Assembly (NCBI GenBank): GCA_016715645.1
Contig: JADJZR010000007.1
Location: 1 to 64,000 of the forward strand
Source of the DNA: Elusimicrobiota bacterium
GTDB lineage: Bacteria > Elusimicrobiota > Elusimicrobia > FEN-1173
Direction: 5' to 3'
Length of the DNA stretch: 64,000 bases
Shown one piece after another: positions 8,049-19,000 of this stretch. The number at the start of each line of letters is the position of its first letter. Positions within the stretch are counted from its first letter, which is position 1. Below the pieces are notes generated by a model, which ran no database searches, was not told the origin of the DNA, and worked only from the letters and a program-made list of their open reading frames with translations. The position numbers and the translations under genes are program-made.

Positions 8049-9209
8049 TTATACAACCGGAACTTTCGCAACCGGAGCAGGAGGGACAAAGGTTTTCAAA
8101 TCCGGGTTCAAGAGTGCCTTTTTTGTTTCGGAATCAAAAAGGTGCATCCGTTCCAGATTAAAAACAAGGTCCATTTTTTTACCTTCCTGGGCTTTCACAA
8201 ACCCCGGGACACGGGCCACAAGGTCAACGGAACCGGCTTTGAGGTAAAGAATAATCTCGGGGCCCAACGGTTCAATGACGTCCACCGTAGCTTTCAGGCT
8301 GGATCCAGGGGTCACGGGGTAATTGTAAAAAAGGCGGTCATAAAGATCTTCCGGCCGGATCCCAAAAATAAGTTTTTTCCCAGCCAGCGGAGCCACCTGG
8401 GCCACCAACGATAGGGGAACAGCCAGATCAAAGCTGGGGTGACGAAGAAGAACACTTTTTCCCATCGCATCCACCGTCACGGGAAAAAAATTCATGGGCG
8501 AGTTACCAATAAACCCCGCCACAAACTCGTTGGCCGGCCGTTCGTACAAGGTGAGGGGTGGATCCACCTGTTGAACTTCACCGTCTTTCATTAGGCAGAT
8601 GCGGTCGCCCATGGTCATGGCTTCGATCTGGTCATGGGTCACATAGATAATGGTGGATTGCAGTCGTTGGTGAAGTTTGACCAGTTCCAACCGCATTTGA
8701 ACGCGCAGTTTGGCGTCCAGATTGGACAGGGGCTCGTCGAACAAGAACACCCGCGGTTTACGCACAATGGCCCGGCCCACCGCCACTCTCTGGCGCTGGC
8801 CACCGGAAAGAGCGCCCGGTTTTCGTTCAAGATAAGACCCCATATCGAGTATATCGGCGGCCTCTTTAACGCGGGCTTTGATTTCTGAACGGGGATAGTT
8901 CCGCAGTTTCAAGCCAAAAGCCATATTTTCATAAACGGTCATGTGGGGATAAAGCGCGTAGTTCTGGAACACCATAGCGATGTCGCGGTCTTTGGGGTGG
9001 ATGTTGTTGACCACGCGCCCGTCGATCAAAACTTCGCCCGACGAAATATCTTCCAACCCAGCGATCATCCGCAGAGTGGTGGACTTCCCACACCCGGAGG
9101 GACCCACCATGACAAAAAATTCTTTGTCGGGAATGTCCAGATCAATCCCCCGGACGATGGGTTGATCGCCAAAATATTTAGTGACTTTTCTTAAGACAAC
9201 ACGGGCCAT
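8049..9209 (-). CDS. ABC transporter ATP-binding protein, MalK/UgpC/MsmK type
   Basis: A 386-residue ATPase. Walker A GPSGCGKST is at residues 36-44, the Q-loop in VFQNYALYPHM, the signature LSGGQRQRVAVGRA near 135, Walker B VFLFDEPLSNLD near 155 and the H-loop in YVTHDQIEAMTMG. After residue ~240 a TOBE/MalK regulatory domain follows (FIGNSPMNFFPV, IFGIRPEDLYDR). This subfamily powers several carbohydrate importers and can serve more than one. No permease or binding-protein gene lies nearby, so it is probably a shared ATPase acting with distant partners. The sugar cannot be read from this sequence. Confidence 0.93.
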   Translation of the reverse strand: MARVVLRKVTKYFGDQPIVRGIDLDIPDKEFFVMVGPSGCGKSTTLRMIAGLEDISSGEVLIDGRVVNNIHPKDRDIAMVFQNYALYPHMTVYENMAFGLKLRNYPRSEIKARVKEAADILDMGSYLERKPGALSGGQRQRVAVGRAIVRKPRVFLFDEPLSNLDAKLRVQMRLELVKLHQRLQSTIIYVTHDQIEAMTMGDRICLMKDGEVQQVDPPLTLYERPANEFVAGFIGNSPMNFFPVTVDAMGKSVLLRHPSFDLAVPLSLVAQVAPLAGKKLIFGIRPEDLYDRLFYNYPVTPGSSLKATVDVIEPLGPEIILYLKAGSVDLVARVPGFVKAQEGKKMDLVFNLERMHLFDSETKKALLNPDLKTFVPPAPVAKVPVV

Positions 9210-9245
9210 GGTCTGAGTCCCTAATCCTCGAAAAATGAGTGAGTT

Positions 9246-9312
9246 ATTATATCGCCAACAAACCAGAAAAGCAAAGCATTTTCTCTATCAGGTAATGCAC
9301 CCTCTCTATCAG
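9246..9312 (-). promoter_or_regulatory. Promoter of the ABC ATPase gene with upstream 21-bp-phased repeats
   Basis: On the minus strand, TTGCTT (9269-9274), a 17-bp spacer and TATAAT (9246-9251) lie about 40 bp before the ATG at 9209. Upstream of it the element CTGATAGAG occurs twice, at 9283-9291 and 9304-9312, exactly 21 bp (two helical turns) apart, which suggests an activator or repressor site. The stretch from 9313 to 9393 shows nothing else. Confidence 0.55.
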
Positions 9313-9393
9313 AAGTCCCGCGGAAAGAGACAAACCTCTCTAACCCCAAAAATGCGAATATTACTCATCTGAAAAAAAAGGGGATAGTGCCCA

Positions 9394-9696
9394 TTAAGCC
9401 GCTTTCTTAAGACGGGCGAAACCAAGGCGCAGATCATAGACCCCGAGAATTTTCTCCAAGGTCGAGAATTCCGGATTGCCTTCCTCAGAGAGAGTGCGAT
9501 AGAGAGTTGTTCGACTCAGTCCTGTTTTACGACCAAGCCTTAGCAATCCGCCCTGAGCATCCACCACATTCCGGATGGCTTTCAAAATATCACGGAGACT
9601 GCCATCCTCCGCAACCGCGTCCAAGTAAGCCGCGGCTTCTTTGGGGTCACGTAGTGATTCCAGCAAAAAATCATGGTGGGAAACGAAACTCTTCAT
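9394..9696 (-). CDS. higA: HigA-like antitoxin (addiction module antidote)
   Basis: A 100-residue protein of the 'probable addiction module antidote' class. The N-terminal half (FLLESLRDPKEAAAYLDAVA) is the characteristic helical segment, followed by a Xre/Cro-type helix-turn-helix at about 50-85 (LLRLGRKTGLSRTTLYRTLS, GNPEFSTLEKILGVYDLRL). It should bind its own promoter and neutralise the RelE-fold toxin encoded just upstream. With the toxin frame corrected, the toxin stop and this ATG overlap as ATGA at 9693-9696, so the pair is toxin first and coupled. Confidence 0.85.
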   Translation of the reverse strand: MKSFVSHHDFLLESLRDPKEAAAYLDAVAEDGSLRDILKAIRNVVDAQGGLLRLGRKTGLSRTTLYRTLSEEGNPEFSTLEKILGVYDLRLGFARLKKAA

Positions 9697-10030
9697 TTTA
9701 CCCTCCTGTATTCATGCCAGAACTTCTTTGCCTGGCGGATATCCCTTTCTTGTGATCTTTTGTCCCCTCCGCGAGAAGGAGAACCACGGTGTGCCCGTCC
9801 TCTCCGTAATACACACGGTAACCCGGACCAAAATGGAACCGAAGCTCCCAGACGCCTTCACCAACGGAACGATGATCGCCGAAATTCCCTTCTTCAACCC
9901 GATCAATTCGTTTTAATATCTGGGCGCGCCCAGCCCTATCTTTCAACCCCTTCAGCCACTCCCCAAACACATCTTGCCCAGAAACGGATATAAAATGCCG
10001 GACTTCACGGGATGTGGGTTCCATGCTCAC
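9693..10030 (-). CDS. higB: HigB/RelE-like toxin, frameshifted near its C-terminus
   Basis: A RelE-superfamily toxin of about 110 residues. The core is intact: DVFGEWLKGLKDRAGRAQIL, RVEEGNFGDHRSVGEGVWEL, RFHFGPGYRVYYGE and VVLLLAEGTKDHKK. The direct reading then gives an atypical tail, while the neighbouring frame gives RDIRQAKKFWHEYRRVK, the expected last helix, ending at 9693. One extra A in the AAA run near 9752 would restore the frame, so this is a homopolymer indel, real or technical. The start is GTG at 10030 or ATG at 10024. These toxins degrade mRNA on or off the ribosome. Confidence 0.75.
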
Positions 10031-10035
10031 CCCGA

Positions 10036-10064
10036 AGTGTATCCCATAGGAGACATTTTGTCAA
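10036..10064 (-). promoter_or_regulatory. higBA promoter
   Basis: Minus strand: TTGACA at 10059-10064, a 17-bp spacer and TACACT at 10036-10041. The predicted start site falls at about 10029, on or next to the GTG/ATG start of higB, so the transcript may be leaderless. It sits in the 53-bp gap after the giant gene. Confidence 0.65.
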
Positions 10065-10083
10065 TGGCGAAATCGATCCCACC

Positions 10084-13000
10084 TTACGCGTTATTTTCCG
10101 TGGCCTTCATGGCATTCAAGCGCTGGAGCACATCGGCCAACACTTTTTCAAGGGCCACAAGCCGTATGACGTCATTCAAAGTCCATGCGTCGGGCTGAGA
10201 CGTGAAACACGCCATCCTGGTTACGTGGCCCGCGGACCGTTTAATCTGGTCAAACAGTGCAACCGAATTGATCTTTCCGTCTTTGAACGTGAGACCCGAG
10301 CGAAGACGAATATTGAACTGACCATTGGAAACCTGGTTGATTGCCGCGGGATGATGTTTATTAACGTAAGCCACAACCGCCGCCCGCACCTGGTCAGCGC
10401 TCACAACGGCCGGATCCGAACTGACCAACTCAATGGGAGAAGTTTTCATCCCTACGGTTTCTTTTCGATCGTTGGTCAGAATCGTCTCCACCCATTTATC
10501 CAAAACCTCACTTTTTTCTTGGCCCGCTAAATCAGCCTGCCCAACGTGGAAAACCGCGGCTTCGTTGTCCTGAACGCTTACTGTTTGGGCAAAATTCGCT
10601 CCCAACTGGAACGCCTGGGGCGAAACCGGTGGGACTCATGTGCACCCCCACCTCCTGTGACCGGGACGCCACCGTTAAATAAGCCGCTTCAAGGAGCGGG
10701 ACCAACGCGCCAGGATTGTCCGACCGAGCCATCTGATAGCCCAACGCAAACGCGTAATCCCGAACCGCGACATCAAACGCCTGCCCCTTCACACCCGGAG
10801 CCAACATCCTTCCCAAATAAATCGAGGGATCACCCGCCTCCCCCATAATTCATCCACATTTGAGTCAATCGACTCAAACGCTGTCGGGACATCCTGAGCC
10901 AACCGGCTCCTCAAAACCAAAGGATCAACACGCGCTGAAACATCCATAGACTTCAATGGCATTCCCGCCAAAACTGTCATCAGGAATCTCCCGATCTCCT
11001 GAGTATCAGCTGTTCCTACGTCCATCGCCCCAATGGCGGCTCCCATTTTTGAAACGGGGATGGCCGATCGGTTCGGACTCCGTCGAACTCGAACCATAGT
11101 GACGATTTCAAACCATCGAGCTTGCCATTCGTTCCGGAAAGCTGTCCAAGCGAGAGTCAAGGGGTTCGCCCCCGGGATTGCGGGCCGGTCATTGAGCAGA
11201 TGGGCCATTTCGTGGGCAACCGTGGGACCGTGCGCACCGAAAGAGGGATGAACAATCACGACAGTTCCCTCGGCTGGTCGAAATCCAGACTGATTGGGTT
11301 TCAGCTCGCCGTCCCGGGCCAGACGAACCGAATAGCCTTTCTCGCGCCAAAGTTTTATCTGGTCCTTCGACAGTGTCGCAAGGACCCCATTCACCGTCCG
11401 TTGCAAATCCTCTTCCGATTTCGCGGCCCCCATGGATTTGCGCCCCAAAGTCATTATTCGTTCCACGGATCCCCAAACCGCGACCATTAAACCGCCAACA
11501 AACGGAATCCCTGTGGCTACGAGCCCCCACGCCGATTCGAAATGGCCCAAAGATTCGAGTCCAACGCCAAACACAAGGGCGAAACCAATCGAAACCCCCG
11601 CCAACGCCCACTGAAACCCGGGGGAACGGGCCAGTCCCCCCACAGGGATTCGCGGGTCTTTGCGGAAACGGAATTGCATCACAAGCCAGGCGATGGCCAT
11701 GGCGATCACCACAATCCCAATGACCTCCGGTGTTAAGAACTGACCCAACGGGGTCAAAGTTCCGATCCCTTCTTTGAAGACCATGGCAAAGGCTTCTCCG
11801 AACAAATAGTTTCGGGTATCCATTCGCAATTCGATGGCGATCATGATCAACATAATCGGCGTGAAAATGTAACTCCAAATCAAATCCAACCACATACGGG
11901 TATTTTCGAGCGTAACGTCAAGTTTCTTCGCACTCTTCCGATCTTCTCTCAGATCCCCAGCCTTTTTCTTCGCCTTAGCCTCCGGGTCTCCCCTTTTTTT
12001 GACATAATCAGCAATTTTTTGCTCGGACGGCTCGCCGACACGGGGGGTTCTCCACCAAAATCCCAGTCGACTATCCAATTCTTCGTAGGCAATCTTCCAC
12101 CCCAAAATATAAACAAATCCCTGCACCACGAGAAGCCAAGTACCGACAATGGACGCGCGAAAAACATAGGCCCGAATTCGTCGTTCGGATGCCCGGCGGG
12201 TTCGTTCGTCTGTGTCAATCTCTCCTTCCTCCCGTGGATCCCCCGTGGCCTTAATCCAGCGACTTCCAATAAACCAGATGGCCCCATAAAATGCGACTGC
12301 AATTCCAACAGCCATAGCCACCATTCCACCCACCGTTGCGACGATAGTTCCTAAAGTCGGCATGAAAATAATGGCTAATACCGCCCCGATGATCCCCGCG
12401 TCCACAGCCAAATACATTTTGGGGGAAGCGATGTTATCGGAATCCTCCAAACTTCCCGCGGCCACAATCCGCCTTTCTTTAAGCGTCAAATCCACAACCG
12501 CATCGTATCGGTGGTCCACGTTCTGGAGAAGATTGCCCTCAAAAATCGCCAACAAGATAGCCTTATTCAATATCCGAGTCGCAATGGGGTCTAAAGGGTC
12601 GAGGTTTAGAGTATCCAGCCTCCGCTCAAGAAGAGAGCGAATCTCTTCTGAAAGTGGCAAATTGGCCAAATTGTTCCTTTCGGCTTCTCCAAGGCCTCCG
12701 ATCATATCCAGGATGCCTGCCCTTTCATCTCCCACCGTGTTAACATGCCTATTAAGCTGATCGGCGATAGCATTTGCATCCATATCTTTAAATGCTGGTG
12801 GGAGATTGATGATATCAATATTCTCAGCGGAGAAAGGTTCGTAACGCATCTGTTTCTTGAAACGCATCAAACGATTGAGACTAGAGATGATATCCTTTCT
12901 AACGTCTTTATCATTTGCATTCTGTAGGTTTAGAAGTAACTGCCTCACGCTATCATCGAACTCGTTGTTCAAATTCGAAAGAAGGTTGCCCTGACCCCTA

Positions 13001-16000
13001 AAAATCGCTGCCAGAATGGCCCTGTTCAATATCCTTGTTTCGGTGGGGTCATCCAGAAATTCTGATGAAAACCCTGCACGAATTAACCTCCGCAAAAGAA
13101 GGACTGACACTTCCGATGGAAGATCCAAACGCTCCAGGTAAACCCTTTGCCATTTTCCAACAGAATTTTGACCATGTCCGGAGAACCATTTCTCTGGTTT
13201 CCCACTAAATCTGCGAACGCGTTTAACCCGGAAAGGATTTCCTCAGGCCTTTGGCTGTAGGAGCGGACCAAATTATAAATATCAACTTCATCTTGAGCTC
13301 TCCCCGCAGGCAAATATTCAAAGTTAACATTCTCTGCAGTAAAAGGTTCATAACCCTCCGATGTTTTGTACCCCAGATACCCCTGATCGCGGAGGTCGTC
13401 CCCATCTTTGTGCCGGGAAACGCCGTCGAGCAACTCGTCTTGCTCTCTCAGTAGCACACCCACCGCGAGGCGGTTGTTGACAGCCAGGTAAAGGGCCCGA
13501 GCGTTGTAATAGAGGTAAAACGTCATGGGAATCAAGACGTAAACAGCCGGTCCGTGTAACCAGGCCCAGGATTCCGGCATCCAGAAAAAGAGGTCCGGAA
13601 CCAATTTCCCGATCAGTTGGTGAACCGACCTGAAAAAATCAAATATCCCGGTCTCCACATTAAGCCAGCGCATGTAAGGAGCAATAAAAGAAAAATCCAC
13701 CCCAAAAAGTGAAAACCCGTTTAATAGATACGGGGTGGGATCAAGGAAGAGGATAAAAAATAGCCACCAATATTGCGTGATTATTCTGCCCACCAGAGCA
13801 AAAAGCGGCAGGATCGCACTGGAAAGGGCTTGAACAAAAAAGCTCACAAGCCCCCAAACCCCTTTTCGTTCGACTATATCAAAAAAGTTCCGTGAACTCT
13901 CAGCGATCCATATAACCCCCAAGAAATAACCCTTTAACCATCGGGACCGCTGACGGGGCACAACCATGGGGCCCTGTTCCGATTCAGCGCCGGCGGGATT
14001 TTCCGGTGTCAACGTGCCGAAAGGCGCCACGTTAAACCCAGACCTCCAAAAAACAAAACCCAACTGAAAATCTTCGGCCACCTGGTTCTCGTCCCAGCCG
14101 CCGAGCGTAAGAATTTTGTTCATGGTTTCGTAATGGTGTTGAATATATTCGAGCGACTCCTTGTCGTTTGCAAATATTGCTCGAAGCACTTCAGGGGAAA
14201 GTTCCTCCACGCGTTCTGTGTTGAAGAACCCGGTGGTTCCACCCAGGGGCTTGAAGGCATCCCGCATGGCGGCCATGGCATGCCAACCAAACCTGTGGTA
14301 CCAGGCCTTATACTCGTTGTTCATGAAAACGGCGTTTTGGAACGGGGAATGATTCTCATAGTCCGGTTTATGGCGAAGGAGAGCGTTGTTAATTTTATCC
14401 AGTCGACCTTGTCCATTTTTTGATTCGTTGATGCGGCGATACTCACCCTCGAACAGCCCCATGATGAATTTTTTCTTATCCTCTTCACTTTTATTACTGT
14501 TGATAAACTCCTCAGCAAGTCGGGCGTAGTTCGGCATGTTCGCCAGAATCACGTAAAGATTATGTAGATCGGAAATCTCCTGACTTCGAACAGGATCTTG
14601 GCCCGCTTTGTACAACCGGTCAATCTCCTGTGAAATGTATCCAACACTCAGGTATCGTAAGTCGGTCAGATTATTTGTACGTTCGAGAAGATCTCGAAGG
14701 GCGTGATTGCGGAAATGGCGCAGATGGCGACGGAGGATGTTGCCGAACTTAATGTCAAACCGATAGTGGAGCTCCTGAAAATTTTCATCTCGATTGAAGT
14801 GTTCTTGATACCGATCACACACCTGGTCAACAAAATCGGCGTTGGGAAGGAGAGAATTCACTTTGCGATCACGCGCTTCTTCCCCCAGAGCCACATGTCT
14901 TACCCGGGCCAACACGGCCGCCGCGTAGAGGACGGGCAAAAGAAAACCCACCCCTCCAAACAATGCCACCCCCATCCAAGCAAGACCTATCCCCCCCACG
15001 ATCGCCGTGTTTCGAATGAACGGGTGCCGACGAAACCATGTCAACCAGCCCGCTGGGACCTCTTCTTCCAAGAGCGCGGTCCTAAACGGAACGCCGGTCT
15101 CTCGAACTGCGGCCACGCTGGCCATGACGCCAAGAGTGAACTCTAATTCCTGGTCCGGAAGAGGGGTATTTTCAGCATCGTAAATGACGCCTTCTTTTCC
15201 TTTCGATTTGGAAAGCGCCATGGTGTTGGCCCCAGGTTTTGTGAAAGGGAAACTGGGAAGCCACCGTTTATTGCTTTCTCTCACGCTGGCCTGGGCGAGT
15301 ATAATGTAAGGAGGTAAAGACCCATCTCTGATCCCGTTCTGAACACGGACGGTGGTGTCGGCGTCCCAGGATTCGCCGGCAAAGATCATGTCCCTTTGAT
15401 TGAGAGGATAGCGCACCTGAGTCATAAACCGGATCAGTTTATAAACCTCTTCTCCTCCAGCCACCGCCACAATCCAGGGGTTCTTCCGTGGGAGAAAATC
15501 GTAGTAATAGACAATCCTTTTTTCTTTTAGCGAAGTTTCAAGGAACTGGTGGACAATATCTCTTTCTTCTCCCGAAAGACGCATACCCAAACGGGATAAC
15601 AGCCAATCAGGAGTGTTTGCCTGAACATTCCATAAATTCAGGGAATCCACTTGTTCAGGGGTGGCCAATCTGTTTGAGATCAAATACGCTTTCAATTCGT
15701 CAAAACCTCGAACCGACATGCGTTCAAGAATTTGCTGGGGGGTTAATTGATTGTATGCGGTCGCTAAAATTTCCCGATAACGATCGTCATTGAGGTACTC
15801 GCTCGATTGATAAATCTCCCCGTATTGGAACCCCGAGGGGCGATGGTTTTCTCCCAGGAGCTTTTCCACCTCGGCCCTTTCACTGTTAGTTAATTCACCT
15901 TTGGAGGCGTGGAGCAACACCAAATGCCACTCCCGTGGCGTGTAAGCGCGCATGACAACATTTCCAAATCGTTCAAACGACCCCTCTGGTGTCACCCCCC

Positions 16001-19000
16001 ACCTTTCCGATACTGGCGTTTCATGGTCGACCAACAAGTCGTTGACCCAAATACCGCTGTAACGACGGTGGCCAACCCACATGGCCCCAAGCGTGTGAAC
16101 CGCAAAGGCGGCCAACGCCCCAGCAATGGCCTTCGCCAACAGGGCCACGTCCGCATACCCAACGGCCCAGCCTCCGGGATTAAGAATTAAAAACAACGTC
16201 AATGAAACCGCCAACAGCGTGATGTAATTGAGCCAATCCCGGCGGGTCACAACGGGTTGGTTGTTTACCCCTCGAGCGAACCCTCCCAACCGATAATGGG
16301 TAAACTTCACCATCGTAATCGCCCACCCCAAAATGACGATCCCCTGGACAAGAATTTGACCAACAGAAAAAGCGGCCAGGGGCGACGTGCCCGAAAACAA
16401 GTGCCACCATTGGACAGATTCATCGGAAGCAATTCCTTGAAGCACAACCGCACCGCCATCCGGCGAATAAAAACCTAAGACCAGCCCTGCGGCAATAACA
16501 GCCACCACCGCAACACTAGCGAGCGTGCCCTTCTTTTTATCAACGGACTTCTTCACGAACTCCTTGGCTTCCTTACTTTGGAACGGGGCGTTCCAAACAA
16601 GATACAGGATCCCAAAGAGAGCGATGGCCGCGGGAACGACAAAAACGGCACTTCCAATCAATAGTTGCCCAGCGGACATGGCCGCCGCGTTAGCAAGAAC
16701 CTGCCGCGCCAATTCCAAGGGAGCCCAGGGGCGGCTAAAAATGGCCGTGGGATCAGCCCATTCCAAACCCGTTAACGAGAGGGCGCCGTAGGTGAGGATA
16801 TAGGTGGTCCCCGTGAACATCAAAACCACGGGAACCGCGAGGGTGAAAATAAGAAGCAGAATTTTCAACCGAAGGGCCAGCTTATTCCAAAACCCCGTAT
16901 AGGTCGCCATATGCCCCACGTCAATGTTGTGCCGATGCTGGGCACTTCTGGCCGCAACATCCAATGGAGGCTTTTCTTCATCAAGTCCCTCGTGGATACG
17001 GTGGGTTACTTGTCCCGGGTTCTCGTTAATTGCCAAATCCTTTTGAACAATAGCCAACCCCAGTTGAGTGAACCATCTCCACAACTTGTTGGTGTGGATT
17101 TCTTCCCCTGTTTTCTGGTTATAGATGACCCGGCCCTTTCCCACAAGCACATCTTCCCGTCCCTCTGCCGGGTCGATCAACATATGGTTCCTCATTTTCT
17201 CCGATGTAGGCTTAACCAAAGCAATCAATACTCCCGCCATAATCGTTCCGGCTAAGGCCCCCCACCATGGCCCGAACAACGCCCAAGAAATTGCGCCCAC
17301 AATGGGTGGGGCCACAAGCAGGCATATCCCCAAGAAAACAGACCAATAAAAAAGGAAACCACGCGTAGGGGGGGGAGTCGTCAATAAATTTTCAAGAGTT
17401 ACTAAAGAGGTATTCAAATCATCTTTAAGGGGAGGGGTCTGAAAGACGGTTCCCCCCTGGGTAAGGCTTTCATCTCGGGACCGAATCCATCTTTTCTCCT
17501 CAAGGAGTCCATCAACTCCTACCAATTCTTGCCTAGCTATTCCAATGGTTCCGGTCAGGGCCTTACGAAGGCCCCCAAGTTTCTTCGCCGCCAACTTATC
17601 AACTCCCTCTTGCAATCCTTCATTCCCCCCCCTCACTGCTCCTGCTTTTTTAGCCGCTTCACCTTCGACAGAAGCCAGGGTATAAAGATGAAAAAGTGCG
17701 TGAGAATATTGGGTTATTGAATCTTTTGTTGGACTTTCCTCTAATCGCATCAGCTCGTCAACAGTTAACGGGCTGAGGAGGTACAAATTCCCCCCCTCAC
17801 TATTCAACTTCTCCTTTAAAGCCCCAGGAATAACAAATTGGCCTACCGGTCCCAAATTGAACTTAGATTCTTTCAGTCTGGACAGGTAATTTGTATTTGC
17901 TTTCCCCTCAATAGCCACCAACCAATCGTTGGCGAGCTGGGCCAGGATGGGGTTTCCGTTCTTTATGTTATAGGTCACGCTGTACAAAAGTTGGACCAAT
18001 CTACGTTGCTTTTTAATATAGCCGTCCGGGGAACGTATCGCCCAAAGGTAACGGGTGAGGGGCCATCCAACGTAAAACGAAAAGAGAAGGAGGCCGGAAA
18101 AGAAGCCCACGGTTGAACGATCGGCCAATCCAAATTCGGGGAAGAAAAACATGGCGGCCACAAACAAGAAGACAAGGCCTAAAACGCGCCCCCCATTTCG
18201 GTAATTGAGCATGCCGCCACCGGTTTTCCAGGCCAACAGAAGGGGGATAACCCAAAGGGCTAATTGTGAATATCCGCTCAGAATAAGGACAACGGACATC
18301 AAGCCCCAGAACACGCCAGTTTGCGTGTTCTCATTGGAAAACCGAGGGAGGGCATCCACCACATGGACCATCCACGCTTCGGTCTTTCTCAGCCGAGGCA
18401 AAAATATCTCTTTATCCTCGACTTTACCGATGGTCTCAAAATTCGTGTCAATTTCTTTGTCGTAAATCCGCCGAATGGCCCCCGCAGATTCATCCGCAAC
18501 CCCTTGAAGCTGTTGGGCGTAGGTAACGTCGGCAGGGTATTGATAGCTTTTGGTCCCTGAAGTGTAGGTGGCCTTTTCTTGAGATTTAGACTCCTTTTTT
18601 TCATCTACCGGGCCAACCAGCTTATTCCACACGGAGGAAACCCAAACAACCAGTTCGGCCCCGAGAAACGACAACAGAACAGCGGCTTCGGACCTTGCCT
18701 TGGCACCTTCATATTTCATCCGTTCAATTTCCACCCGGCGCGCGTGCCGCCACAGGGTCCAGAACCAACTGAAAAATAAACCCAGAGCGGCCACCGCCAA
18801 CGTGGCCAGAGTGGCCACCAAGGCGGAGGGTTGGGCCAATGAGGGAGTATAACGCACCTCAACCATTGCCACTTGCTTGGCGTCGAAACCCAAATTGGTG
18901 TCCGGTTCAACGGCCAAGACGATCGGCTGTGTTTCGTCGCCCGAGCCCTCGAATTTGTTTTGGTGAACAATTTGGCGACGTCCCTGTTTGTCGACAAGGA

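Noticed and set aside
13137..13150. Programmed -1 frameshifting in the giant gene at AAAGGGTTT
   Set aside because: In the reading frame the heptamer does not fit X XXY YYZ, no downstream hairpin or pseudoknot is evident, and similar single-base breaks occur in unrelated genes, so error or mutation is simpler.
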